64,000 nucleotides of DNA from Corynebacterium efficiens YS-314 (lineage in GTDB: Bacteria; Actinomycetota; Actinomycetes; Mycobacteriales; Mycobacteriaceae). The translations under genes were made by a program, and so were the position numbers. Under the pieces are notes generated by a model, which saw only the letters and a program-made list of their open reading frames with translations, did no database searches and was not told where the DNA came from. Position 1 is the stretch's first letter, and each line of letters begins with the position of its first letter. Below, piece by piece: positions 26,602 through 35,171 of the stretch. Location of the stretch: contig NC_004369.1 of assembly GCF_000011305.1 (NCBI RefSeq), positions 1,116,001 through 1,180,000 on the forward strand. The letters run 5' to 3'.

Positions 26602-27473
26602 GTGGAAACTAATGTCACGTCACGGACGCTGGATGAAATCCAGGATCTCTATGGAAGCCAGGGCCTTTCGTCGCTGTTCGAGCGCCTGAAACCGCATGCC
26701 CGGCAGGCGATTGCCCTGGAACACCGACCAATGTCGGACTCGAGCGTGCAGGTGGGCGGCTCGCGTCTCGGCGGTCTTCCCGACTTACCCCGGGGCCAGG
26801 ACTGGTTCCTCAACTCCTCGACCGGGGCGCCACTGAACTTTGTCGCGCAGATCAACCTGGCCGAGGTTGCCGCGGTGACGGACAGCCCGCTTCCCGCCCG
26901 CTTCCCGCCCGCGAAATGCTGTTCTTCTTCTATGACGCCGAGGCCTTCGGGTGGGGTTTCGAGCCAGAGGACCGTCACGGGCAGCGGGTGTTCTTCTTCG
27001 ACGGGCCGATGGAGGAACTGACACCGACACCGGCCCCCACGGGCATCGACGTGTATGAGCCGAGGAGTCTGACCTTCGTTGCCGCCACGGAACTGCCGGA
27101 TGTGACGAGCGATCTCGTCGATCCCGACCTCGACGATGATGAGTACGACACCTATCTGGATCTCGTCGAGAATCATGAGCTGAGCCTGGACACCAAACTG
27201 TTGGGCCACTCGAATAATGTCCAGGAGGGCATGGAGCTGACCTGCGAACTCGCCAGTCGGGGGATATCCGCGGGCACGTCAGAGAGCCGTCGCGACGTAG
27301 GGGCGGAGGTCCGCGAAGGCGCGCGTCACTGGAGGCTGCTGCTGCAGGTGGACAGCGACGACCACACTGGCATGACGTGGGGTGCAAATGAAGGGTGCCT
27401 CTACTTCTGGATCAGGGAGGACGACCTCGCACACGGACGCTTTGAGCGTTCCTGGCAGACCCTGCAGACTTAA
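26602..27473 (+). pseudogene. DUF1963 (YwqG-like) gene broken by an 11-bp tandem duplication
   Basis: The first part encodes HARQAIALEHRP and FVAQINLAEVAAVTDSPLPAR, the second (from 26916) EMLFFFYDAEAFGWGFEPED through to SWQTLQT; together they make one DUF1963 protein of about 285 residues. They are in different frames. At 26890-26911 the unit CTTCCCGCCCG occurs twice in tandem; removing one copy joins the parts as SPLPAREMLFFFYD in a single frame. The gene start is GTG 26602. DUF1963 proteins have no clear biochemical role. A two-protein translation from ATG 26916 is possible but would lack the core beginning. Confidence 0.85.
26890..26911 (+). repeat. 11-bp tandem duplication, cause of the DUF1963 frameshift
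   Basis: CTTCCCGCCCG twice in succession. Length 11 shifts the frame by two, matching the frame change seen. Confidence 0.9.
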
Positions 27474-27581
27474 ACACCCGGGAACGCTTCCGGGCCCCGG
27501 TTGCCCGCTGAGCCGTTATGGTGGGGGACACGTAAGAGCAAAAGTAGCTCTGTCCATCCCCTGAACAGGAGGTTTTCAGTC

Positions 27582-28022
27582 ATGAGCTTCAATGTCTACC
27601 TTTCCGGCGAGATCCACACCGACTGGCGCGAGGAGATCCAGCGCGGCGCCGAGGCCGCCGGCCTGGACGTGGTTTTCACCGCACCCGTGACCGACCACCC
27701 GGCCAGTGATGCCGCAGGTGACCACCTCGGTGAGACCCCCAGCGACTTCTGGCGTGATCACCAGTCCGCCAAGGTCAACGCCATTCGCACCCGGACCCTC
27801 ATCGAGAAGGCCGATTTAGTGGTGGTGCGCTTCGGTGACAAGTACAAGCAGTGGAACGCCGCCTTCGACGCTGGGTACTGCGCCGCGCTGGGTAAGCCCT
27901 ACGTGACGCTTCACGACGCCGACCTCATCCACCCGCTCAAGGAAGTCGATGCGGAGGCGCAGGGTTGGTGCCAGACCACCGACCAGGTGGTGGAGACCCT
28001 GCGCTACGTGCTCAAGGCTTAA
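27582..28022 (+). CDS. YtoQ family protein
   Basis: 146-residue protein beginning FNVYLSGEIHTDWREEIQRGA, the YtoQ family start, with HQSAKVNAIRTRTLIEKADLVVVRFGDKYKQWNAAFDAGYCAALGKP. The fold recalls nucleoside 2-deoxyribosyltransferases, but activity is unknown. A strong ribosome site (CAGGAGG, nine bases before the ATG) sets the start. It stands alone between a pseudogene and the carboxymuconolactone-decarboxylase-like gene. Confidence 0.85.
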   Translation: MSFNVYLSGEIHTDWREEIQRGAEAAGLDVVFTAPVTDHPASDAAGDHLGETPSDFWRDHQSAKVNAIRTRTLIEKADLVVVRFGDKYKQWNAAFDAGYCAALGKPYVTLHDADLIHPLKEVDAEAQGWCQTTDQVVETLRYVLKA

Positions 28023-28121
28023 ACCTCAGTCTCCCCATTAAGTGCCCCTGACGTGCTGTTTTCCTGATACGATGGCGCATCGAAGTGGAATTGTGTAGAG
28101 AGAAAAACAGAGGAGAACACT

Positions 28122-28499
28122 GTGGATCTGAGCATGGACAAGGGCAACGAGTTTGTTGAGGCAACGCAGTCACCGGAAGGTGCCGCCGCCTGGAAGCAGC
28201 AGTTGGATGAGTTCGCGCCGGGTTCCTCGGACTGGGTTGTCGGGGCGGTGTTCGGTGGCACCTATCAGCGTGAGGGCCTGGAACTGCGGGACCGTCAGAT
28301 GCTGAACATGGCCGCCCTCGCCGCCATGGGTGGGGTGGAACCACAGCTGACCGGCCACATCAAGACCGCCGTGGATGTTGCCGGCATGAGCAGGGAAGAG
28401 GTGGCGGAATGCTTCGTCCACCTGATGCCCTATATCGGTGTGCCGAAGACCCTGGCTGCCATGCGCTGCATGAAGGCCGCCTTCGAGGGGGAGGCCTGA
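28122..28499 (+). CDS. Carboxymuconolactone decarboxylase family protein
   Basis: 125-residue helical protein of the AhpD/PcaC fold. The core reads LELRDRQMLNMAALAAMGGVEPQLTGHIKTAVDVAGMSREEVAECFVHLMPYIGVPKTLAAMR, typical of the PcaC-like branch. It has no CxxC pair, so it is not an AhpD peroxidase-type disulfide enzyme. No protocatechuate genes are nearby, so the substrate is uncertain. GTG 28122 is chosen because GGAG lies eight bases upstream; ATG 28134 is also in frame. Confidence 0.85.
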   Translation: MDLSMDKGNEFVEATQSPEGAAAWKQQLDEFAPGSSDWVVGAVFGGTYQREGLELRDRQMLNMAALAAMGGVEPQLTGHIKTAVDVAGMSREEVAECFVHLMPYIGVPKTLAAMRCMKAAFEGEA

Positions 28500-28540
28500 T
28501 TAGGCGCCTCCGGTAGAGCCTCCTCGGCTGATGGGGGTTT

Positions 28541-28551
28541 CGTCGACAAGC
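28541..28551 (-). repeat. GCTTRTCGACG motif copy, intergenic
   Basis: G variant, reverse, next to the small hairpin at 28550-28570. Confidence 0.75.
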
Positions 28552-28570
28552 AGCACCACGAGGGTGCTGC
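28550..28570. terminator. Short hairpin after the carboxymuconolactone decarboxylase-like gene
   Basis: GCAGCACC and GGTGCTGC around a five-base loop. No T-run follows; weak terminator at best. A GCTTRTCGACG copy overlaps its left edge. Confidence 0.4.
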
Positions 28571-28714
28571 CACCGAGACGGCCCGTCCCAGCTGCACATT
28601 TGCGGACGGGGACTCCCCGGTACCGTATTGCTTGATTTCGGTAGTATCGGCGAAATATTCGAGCCCGCACAAGCATGTACGGCGATTGCGGTGACGCGCG
28701 CCGAGGAGGTACCC

Positions 28715-31700
28715 ATGGTTGATCCTGATTCTCCCAGTGGACTTGAGCCCGGCATTTCCGCCGTGCTTTTCGACATGGACGGGGTGGTCACCAACACCGC
28801 CCTGATCCATGCGACCGCCTGGAAATCCCTGTTCGATGATGTCATCGCGGACAGGGCACCCGAGCAGGAACTGTTCAACAAGGAGACGGATTACCGCGCC
28901 TACGTGGATGGGCTCTCCCGTGAGGACGGGGTCCGTTCATTCCTGGCCTCACGGGGCGTCGACATCCCTGAGGGGAGTGCGGAGGATGGCCCGGACGAGG
29001 TCACCATCCACGGGCTGGCGGCCCGGAAGCAGGGGTACTTCGATGAGGCACTTGACCGGCAGGGTGTGGAGGTATTCCCCGACACGCTGCAGCTGCTGAA
29101 GCGGTTGAAAAAGGAGGGCATCCCCGCTGCACTGGTCACCTCCAGCCGCAACAGCGGTCCGATCCTGGACACCGCGGGTATCACCGATCTCTTCGCCACC
29201 CGCGTGGACGGCAACGACATCCTCGAGCAGGGTCTGGCCGGTAAACCCGCACCCGATCCCTTCCTCGCCGCGGCCCGTCAGCTGGGCGCGCGTCCTGAGC
29301 AGTGTGTGGTCCTGGAGGATTCCTCCGCCGGGGTCAAGGCCGCCCATGACGGCTGCTTCGGGCTGGTCATCGGGGTGGACCGCGCCGATGACATCGACGA
29401 GTTGTGGGAGGCCGGCGCGGATCGGGTGCTTCGCGACGTCTCCACCCTCGACCTGCATACCGGCTGGCACGTGGGAAAAACCGACCGACCTGATCCCTGG
29501 TTGTTGTCCTACGACGATTTCGATCCCGAGGCAGAGAGCATGCGGGAAGCTCTCTGCGCGGTGGGCAACGGCTACTGGGCCACCCGCGCCTCCATCCCGG
29601 GGACCCACGCGGGCGATATCCATTATCCCGGCACCTACCTGGCCGGGATCTTCAACCGGGTGGAGAACTGCACCGATGGGAGCCCGGACGAGACCGAACA
29701 CCTGATCAACGCCCCCGACTGGACCTTCCTCCGGGTGGAAACCGCAGACGGACAGGTCCTGCACCCATCCGATGATGAACTGCTGGATTACCGGCAGGAG
29801 CTTGACCTGCGTCACGGGGTGCTGCGCCGGATGGTGCGCCGTCGCGATGGGCAGGGCAGGATCACCCGCATCAGCACCGAGCAGTTCCAGTCCATGGCAC
29901 AGCCACAGTTGGCGGCGCTGCGGGTGGTCGTGGATGCCGAGAACTGGGAGGGGGATGTGCAGGTGTTCTCCGCCATCAACGGTGATGTCCGCAACACCAA
30001 TGTGGCCGATGACACCGCACTGGAAACCCGTCATCTCAGGACCCCGATCCGTCACCACCTGGATGAACGCACCGTCCTGTTGGAGGCACGGACCACGCAG
30101 TCCGACATCGTCGTGGCCATGGCCACCCGCACCACCGTGAGCACTCCCACCGCCGATGCGGTCACAGTGCGTCCGGCGGATACCGCCAGGTCGGCGGGCC
30201 AGCAGTATTCCAGCGCGGTTGCGCCCGACAGTCCGCTGGTGGTGGACAAGGTGGTCGCGGTGGCCACCTCACGGGATGAGGCCCTGTCCACACCGGCCCT
30301 GGCGGCCGGGAAACGGATCCGGCGGGCTGAGAACTACGGAGAGCTGCATGCCCAGCACATTCGCCGGTGGGCCCAGCTGTGGCGGCTGTTCCATGTGAAC
30401 ATCGAGGATGGCCGGCAGGCCTCTCTGTCCCTGAACCTGCACACCTTCCACGTCCTGCAGTCCGTCGCCTCCGCCACCACGGATCTCGATGCGGGTGTCC
30501 CAGCCCGGGGTCTGCACGGTGAGGGCTACCGGGGTCATATCTTCTGGGATGAGTTGTTTGTCTATCCCATGTTGACGCTGCGCCAACCGGCGCTGACCCG
30601 TGCCCTGTTGCTCTACCGCTTCCGGCGTCTCGACGAGGCCCGGGCGGCAGCAAGGGAGATCGGCCTGCGGGGAGCCCTGTTTCCCTGGCAGAGCGGCAGC
30701 GATGGGCGGGAGGAGACCCCGCCCCGGCTGCTCAACCCCAGGAACGGGCAGTGGATTCCGGACAATTCCCACCAGCAGCACCACATCGGCCTCGCGGTGG
30801 CCTTCAGCGTGTGGAACTACCACCAGGTCACCCAGGACCAGGCGTTCCTCACCGACGTGGGTGCCGAGCTGGTCATCGAGGTGGCCCGCCTATTCGCCAG
30901 CAACACCGAACACGACCCCACGGAGGACCGCTACAGCATCAGTGGTGTGATGGGACCGGATGAATTCCATGACGGTTATCCCGGCCGTCCGGGGGAGGGG
31001 CTGCGCGACAACACCTACACCAACGTCCTGGCGTCCTGGACCATGGCCCGGGTGCCGGAGATCCTCGACGCCCTGGACCCCCACGAGGCCGAAGCCCTGC
31101 GGGACCGGCTTGACCTCAGTGATGATGAACTGAGCCGCATGGCCCGGATCAGCAGCCGGCTGACCATCCACTTCCATGACGATGGGGTGATCAGCCAGTT
31201 CGCCGGCTATGAAGACCTCAAGGAATTCCCGTGGGAGCACTACCGGGAGAAATATGAGGACATCGGCCGTCTCGACCTCATCCTCCAGGATGAGGGGGAC
31301 AGCCCGAACAACTACCGATTGTCCAAGCAGGCTGATCTGCTCATGTTGTTCTACCTGTTCTCCGTGGAGGAGCTCCGGGCGATCCTTGAACACATGGGCT
31401 ACGAGCTCAGCGATGATGCGGTGGACCGCACCATCGACTTCTATCTGGAGCGCAGCAGCGATGGCTCATCCCTGAGCCAGCTGGTCCACGCCTGGGTGCT
31501 GTCCAGCAAGAACCGGGCGAAGTCCTGGTCACTTTTCCACCGGGCACTGGATACCGACCTGTCGGATGGCAAGGGCAGTTCCACCGCGGAGGGCATCCAC
31601 ATGGGGGCGATGGCAGGCACCATCGACATGATCCTGCGGTGTTACGGCGGCGTGGAGATCCAGGAGGGGCTCCTGGTCCTCGACCCGCAGCTGCCCGATG

Positions 31701-31885
31701 AACTACCCGCTGCCTCCTTCCAGCTGCATTATCGGGGGCAACCCATCTCGGTTCAGATCGCCCATGATCAGGTGCGGTTGGTGTTGGAAGCCAGCGTCGC
31801 CAAGCCCATCGAGGTTCGGGTGGGCACCACCCGCAAAACCCTGAGCCCCGGGGACGTGTGGGAGGTTGACCTGCCCGCCCGCTAG
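28715..31885 (+). CDS. Fused HAD phosphatase/beta-phosphoglucomutase and GH65 disaccharide phosphorylase
   Basis: 1056-residue two-domain protein. Residues 1 to about 245 are a HAD enzyme of the beta-phosphoglucomutase type: AVLFDMDGVVTNT with Asp20 and Asp22, ALVTSSRNSG, and VVLEDSSAGVKAA. The rest is a glycoside hydrolase family 65 protein with NSHQQHHIGLAVAF, VMGPDEFHDGYPG (the general acid Glu is residue 750) and SKQADLLMLFYLF. GH65 phosphorylases split maltose, trehalose or kojibiose with inorganic phosphate to beta-glucose 1-phosphate, which the HAD domain could isomerise, so the fusion would couple both steps. The disaccharide is not determined. GAGGAGGT precedes ATG 28715; an upstream start at 28628 is less likely. 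Confidence 0.86.
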   Translation: MVDPDSPSGLEPGISAVLFDMDGVVTNTALIHATAWKSLFDDVIADRAPEQELFNKETDYRAYVDGLSREDGVRSFLASRGVDIPEGSAEDGPDEVTIHGLAARKQGYFDEALDRQGVEVFPDTLQLLKRLKKEGIPAALVTSSRNSGPILDTAGITDLFATRVDGNDILEQGLAGKPAPDPFLAAARQLGARPEQCVVLEDSSAGVKAAHDGCFGLVIGVDRADDIDELWEAGADRVLRDVSTLDLHTGWHVGKTDRPDPWLLSYDDFDPEAESMREALCAVGNGYWATRASIPGTHAGDIHYPGTYLAGIFNRVENCTDGSPDETEHLINAPDWTFLRVETADGQVLHPSDDELLDYRQELDLRHGVLRRMVRRRDGQGRITRISTEQFQSMAQPQLAALRVVVDAENWEGDVQVFSAINGDVRNTNVADDTALETRHLRTPIRHHLDERTVLLEARTTQSDIVVAMATRTTVSTPTADAVTVRPADTARSAGQQYSSAVAPDSPLVVDKVVAVATSRDEALSTPALAAGKRIRRAENYGELHAQHIRRWAQLWRLFHVNIEDGRQASLSLNLHTFHVLQSVASATTDLDAGVPARGLHGEGYRGHIFWDELFVYPMLTLRQPALTRALLLYRFRRLDEARAAAREIGLRGALFPWQSGSDGREETPPRLLNPRNGQWIPDNSHQQHHIGLAVAFSVWNYHQVTQDQAFLTDVGAELVIEVARLFASNTEHDPTEDRYSISGVMGPDEFHDGYPGRPGEGLRDNTYTNVLASWTMARVPEILDALDPHEAEALRDRLDLSDDELSRMARISSRLTIHFHDDGVISQFAGYEDLKEFPWEHYREKYEDIGRLDLILQDEGDSPNNYRLSKQADLLMLFYLFSVEELRAILEHMGYELSDDAVDRTIDFYLERSSDGSSLSQLVHAWVLSSKNRAKSWSLFHRALDTDLSDGKGSSTAEGIHMGAMAGTIDMILRCYGGVEIQEGLLVLDPQLPDELPAASFQLHYRGQPISVQIAHDQVRLVLEASVAKPIEVRVGTTRKTLSPGDVWEVDLPAR

Positions 31886-32035
31886 GCGTGTCGACGCGGC
31901 ACCCCGGCACCCGTTCGTCCGCCGGGGGTGCGTAGCATGGCGGTGTTCAGTGTTGAACCCGAGGGTGCGTGGCTGGTTGTGCTCTCGGGAATGGTGCCGG
32001 ACCAGTGCCGGATCAGGAGTGAGGAGCGGCAGACG

Positions 32036-32542
32036 ATGACATCCCCGGACAACATCCTGTTCCATCTCCCCACACGGGAGGAACAACAGGTGCGTGAGAT
32101 CTTCGCGCGCCTGGAGGAACGGGGATTCCCCGCCCAGCGGCAGACCCCACACATCACTGTGACGTTTTCGAGGGATATGGCCGGCCCTGTGGTCGAGCGA
32201 GCCGCGCAACTGCTCCCGCCACTGATACCCGCCAGTTTCCAGCGGGTGGGCACCGTGGTCTTCGGCACCAAACGCAAACAGACTGTCGCCTGGTTGCTGG
32301 AAACATCTGTTGAACTGGAAAATGCCGCTCGTGAGATCAGTGCGCTCAACCCTGACGGGCGCGGCCGGCGCTGGACACCCCACCTGACCATGGGATTGCG
32401 TCTGCCCCGGAAGATCGTACCCGATTATGTCCGGGCCCTGGATGAGGTGACGTCCGCGCATTTCCGGGAACTCACCGCTGCGCGGGCTGCATTCTGGCGA
32501 CCGAGGACGCAGGAACTGACTGTTCTGGCCGGAATGTCCTAG
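32036..32542 (+). CDS. 2H phosphoesterase, LigT (2'-5' RNA ligase)-like
   Basis: 168-residue protein with both HxT motifs of the 2H phosphoesterase superfamily: PHITVTF (His39, Thr41) and PHLTMGL. Between them are AWLLETSVELENAAREIS and spacing typical of a LigT-like fold. Enzymes of this type open cyclic phosphates or have tRNA-ligase activity in vitro; the cellular substrate is unknown. GAGGAG lies upstream of ATG 32036 with ten bases of spacing; in-frame ATGs at 31928 and 31940 would add about 30-35 unconserved residues. Confidence 0.72.
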   Translation: MTSPDNILFHLPTREEQQVREIFARLEERGFPAQRQTPHITVTFSRDMAGPVVERAAQLLPPLIPASFQRVGTVVFGTKRKQTVAWLLETSVELENAAREISALNPDGRGRRWTPHLTMGLRLPRKIVPDYVRALDEVTSAHFRELTAARAAFWRPRTQELTVLAGMS

Positions 32543-32813
32543 ACAGGCGGGAGCCGGGGGAGGGGGACTGTCTGCCCTTCATCCCGCAGCGGCCGGGCCT
32601 GGGCAAAGGCCCACTTCCTCCGGGAAGGAAACGGGTTGAGGCAGTGCGGGCGACCCGTGTTTTCTCCCCACCCCTGCGATGTTGCTGTGTAGTTGCCCAG
32701 CTCCTGTCGCGGGGGTGCCGGGGAAAAAGTACCTTACCCCCTAACGCAGGAACAGAACCAATTCGATTAAATGCATGTGAATGTTCTGGGAACTTTCTGG
32801 ATTGGTACATCGT

Positions 32814-32826
32814 TGTGCAAAGTCGC
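32814..32826 (-). promoter_or_regulatory. Weak RamB-like site
   Basis: Read on the minus strand, GCGACTTTGCACA agrees with 9 of 13 positions of the RamB pattern as I remember it. RamA and RamB control acetate and monocarboxylate genes in C. glutamicum, including mctC. A further TTTGCA lies about 45 bases downstream. Tentative. Confidence 0.25.
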
Positions 32827-32942
32827 ACGTCGGGGCCGGATTGTGCATAGATTCAGATTTGCAATATTTGCATCTGCTGCCTTCTTCACAACCTTGCTAA
32901 GGGAGTGATTTGCATCGCTACCCCTGTGTGACCTGCATTAAA

Positions 32943-32969
32943 TTGACGGGCAATTTTTATTTGTATAGT
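32943..32969 (+). promoter_or_regulatory. Promoter of the DUF485-symporter operon
   Basis: TTGACG at 32943-32948 and TATAGT at 32964-32969, 15 bases apart, a good housekeeping-sigma match with a slightly short spacer. It leaves a leader of about 50 bases before the start codon at 33024. Confidence 0.55.
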
Positions 32970-33023
32970 GTCACACAAGCTATTAACAACGTGGCTCATG
33001 TCACTGATTCTCTAAGGTAGACT

Positions 33024-33386
33024 ATGAATCCCTCTGCCCCAACACCTGAAGAATTCCTCGAAGTGAGTGAATCCCGGGAGTTCGGTGAACTGCGTAGTAC
33101 GTTCCGCAGGTTTGCATTCCCCATGACCATCGCCTTCCTGGTGTGGTTCTTCTTCTACATCATCACCGCCACCTACGCGACGGACTTCGTGTCCACCCGC
33201 GTCTACGGCGCCATCAACGTCGGAATGATTCTCGGCCTGGCACAGTTCGTCACCGCTGCTCTGGTCACCTGGGTATATGTCCGTTTCGCCGACAGGAAGC
33301 TCGATCCGGCCACCGCGGCCATCCGTGCCCAGATCGAGGACACCTCCCGTGCAACCAACGCTGACCTCGAAGGACAGGTGAACTAA
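33024..33386 (+). CDS. DUF485 membrane protein, partner of the symporter
   Basis: 120-residue protein with two membrane helices (FPMTIAFLVWFFFYIITATYAT and VGMILGLAQFVTAALVTWVYV) in the DUF485 pattern. Such proteins are encoded directly before acetate/monocarboxylate symporters (yjcH-actP in E. coli, cg0952-mctC in C. glutamicum). Its stop is immediately followed by the symporter ATG with no gap. Role probably assists symporter function; not proven here. Confidence 0.88.
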   Translation: MNPSAPTPEEFLEVSESREFGELRSTFRRFAFPMTIAFLVWFFFYIITATYATDFVSTRVYGAINVGMILGLAQFVTAALVTWVYVRFADRKLDPATAAIRAQIEDTSRATNADLEGQVN

Positions 33387-35000
33387 ATGCACATCCTCGC
33401 TGCTGAGCAGGTTTCCACCGGAAACCCGATCCTCAACATCTCCATCTTCATCCTGTTCATCGTGGTGACCATGACCGTCGTGGTCCGTGCCACCCGCACC
33501 ACCTCCCAGAAGGGCACCGATTTCTACACCGGTGGTGCCTCCTTCTCCGGTACCCAGAATGGCCTGGCCATCTCCGGTGACTATCTCTCCGCCGCGGCCT
33601 TCCTCGGTGTGACCGGCGCGATCGCCCTGAGCGGTTATGACGGCTTCCTGTACTCGGTGGCCTTCCTCATCGCCCTGCTCGTCGCCCTCGTGCTCGTGGC
33701 CGAGCCACTGCGTAACACCGGTCGGTTCACCATGGCCGATGTGCTGTCCTTCCGTCTGAAGCAGAAGCCCGTGCGTCTGGCTGCCGCCATCTCCACCCTG
33801 GCGATCTCGCTGTTCTACCTCATCGCCCAGATGGCCGGTGCCGGTGGACTCGTGGCCCTGCTGCTCGGTATCAACGGTGAGGCCGCCCAGGCCATCGTCG
33901 TCGCCATCGTCGGCGCCCTGATGATCATCTATGTGCTGGTCGGTGGCATGAAGGGCACCACCTACATCCAGATGATCAAGGCGGTCCTGCTCGTTGGTGG
34001 TTCCATCATCATCACCCTGCTGACCTTCGTCGCCGTCAAGGGGGGCTTCAACGCCGTCCTCGAGGCCGCTGTCCTGAACCACCCACAGGGTGACGCCATC
34101 CTCAACCCGGGCCTGAAGTACGGCGCGAATGAGCTGACCAAGCTGGACTTCATCTCCCTCGGTGCCGCCTTGGTCTTCGGTACCGCCGGTCTGCCCCACG
34201 TGCTCATGCGTTTCTACACCGTGCCCACCGCCAAGGAAGCACGCGGGTCCATGACCTGGACCATCGCAATCGTCGCACTGTTCTTCCTCATGACCGTCGT
34301 CATGGGTTATGGTGCAGCCGCGCTCGTCGGTGCTGAGCAGATCGCCAACGCCCCGGGTGGCGCCAACTCCGCGGTCCTCCTGCTGGCCTCCCGTGTCGGT
34401 GGCACCATCTTCATGGCCATCATCTCCGCGGTCGCCTTCGCCACCATCCTGGCTGTGGTCGCCGGCCTCGCCATCACGGCCTCTGCCTCGGTGGCCCACG
34501 ATATCTACAACTCCGTGATCCGTGACGGCAAGGCCACCGAGGAGGAGCAGGTCCGCGTCTCCCGTATCACCGTGATCGTCATCGGTATCCTGGCCATCGT
34601 CCTGGGCATCGGTGCCATGGGACAGAACATCGCCTTCCTGGTGGCACTCGCCTTCGGTATCGCCGCCGCCGCGAACCTGCCGACCATCCTGTACTCCCTG
34701 TACTGGAAGCGCTTCAACACCACCGGCGCCCTGTTCTCCATCTACGGTGGTCTGCTGACCTCGGTCATCCTGATTATCTTCTCCCCGGCGGTGTCCGGTG
34801 CAGAGACCGCCATGCTGCCGAACGTGGACTTCGCATGGTTCCCGCTGACGAACCCGGCGATCGTCGCTATCCCGACCGGTTTCCTCATGGGCATCATCGG
34901 CACCTTCCTGGGCAAGCCGGACAACTTCCCGCTCAAGCGCGCCGAGATGGAGGTCCGCTCCCTGACCGGTGTGGGCGTCGAGAAGCCCGTCGAGCACTAG
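33387..35000 (+). CDS. mctC: Monocarboxylate (acetate/pyruvate/propionate) sodium-solute symporter, MctC-like
   Basis: 537-residue solute:sodium symporter with about 13 helices. Signatures are SGDYLSAAAFLGVTGAIALSGYDGFLYSV, YVLVGGMKGTTYIQMIKAVLL, GTAGLPHVLMRFYTVPT and ITASASVAHDIYNSV. The last two are strongly conserved in the ActP/MctC group. With the DUF485 gene it forms the pair known in C. glutamicum for uptake of acetate, propionate and pyruvate, driven by the membrane potential. A paralogous substrate is possible. The sequence shows a hairpin downstream. Confidence 0.85.
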   Translation: MHILAAEQVSTGNPILNISIFILFIVVTMTVVVRATRTTSQKGTDFYTGGASFSGTQNGLAISGDYLSAAAFLGVTGAIALSGYDGFLYSVAFLIALLVALVLVAEPLRNTGRFTMADVLSFRLKQKPVRLAAAISTLAISLFYLIAQMAGAGGLVALLLGINGEAAQAIVVAIVGALMIIYVLVGGMKGTTYIQMIKAVLLVGGSIIITLLTFVAVKGGFNAVLEAAVLNHPQGDAILNPGLKYGANELTKLDFISLGAALVFGTAGLPHVLMRFYTVPTAKEARGSMTWTIAIVALFFLMTVVMGYGAAALVGAEQIANAPGGANSAVLLLASRVGGTIFMAIISAVAFATILAVVAGLAITASASVAHDIYNSVIRDGKATEEEQVRVSRITVIVIGILAIVLGIGAMGQNIAFLVALAFGIAAAANLPTILYSLYWKRFNTTGALFSIYGGLLTSVILIIFSPAVSGAETAMLPNVDFAWFPLTNPAIVAIPTGFLMGIIGTFLGKPDNFPLKRAEMEVRSLTGVGVEKPVEH

Positions 35001-35038
35001 TCTCACCGGCTGACACCCGCCACACGGACCGATCGCCA

Positions 35039-35079
35039 CCACGGGCCCGGACATTCACCTCGATTGTCCGGGCCCGTGG
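35039..35079 (+). terminator. Hairpin after mctC
   Basis: CCACGGGCCCGGACA and its complement form a perfect 15-bp stem with an 11-base loop. No T-run follows, but its stability and place make termination likely. Confidence 0.75.
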
Positions 35080-35171
35080 CATTGGCCCGTACACCCATGA
35101 CAGGGGTCCTGAACAGCATGAACAGTATCTCTGAACCCCGGTGTTACCGCCCGGCGGGGTAAAATCGCGGT

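Larger units (their letters stand above)
32543..33023. other. Gene-free regulatory interval before the symporter pair
   Basis: 481 bases that hold no gene I can support. The right half becomes AT-rich and contains the probable promoter at 32943-32969 and two TTTGCA-type half sites (32814-32826 and about 32857-32872). The length suggests complex regulation of the downstream operon. Confidence 0.6.

Noticed and set aside
27480..27510. Possible terminator (CCCGGGAACGCTTCCGGG).
   Set aside because: The stem needs a mismatch or bulge and has no T-run; not strong enough to call.
33012..35054. Minus-strand open frame of 680 codons across the DUF485 and symporter genes.
   Set aside because: Same antisense composition; the plus strand carries two well-supported genes.
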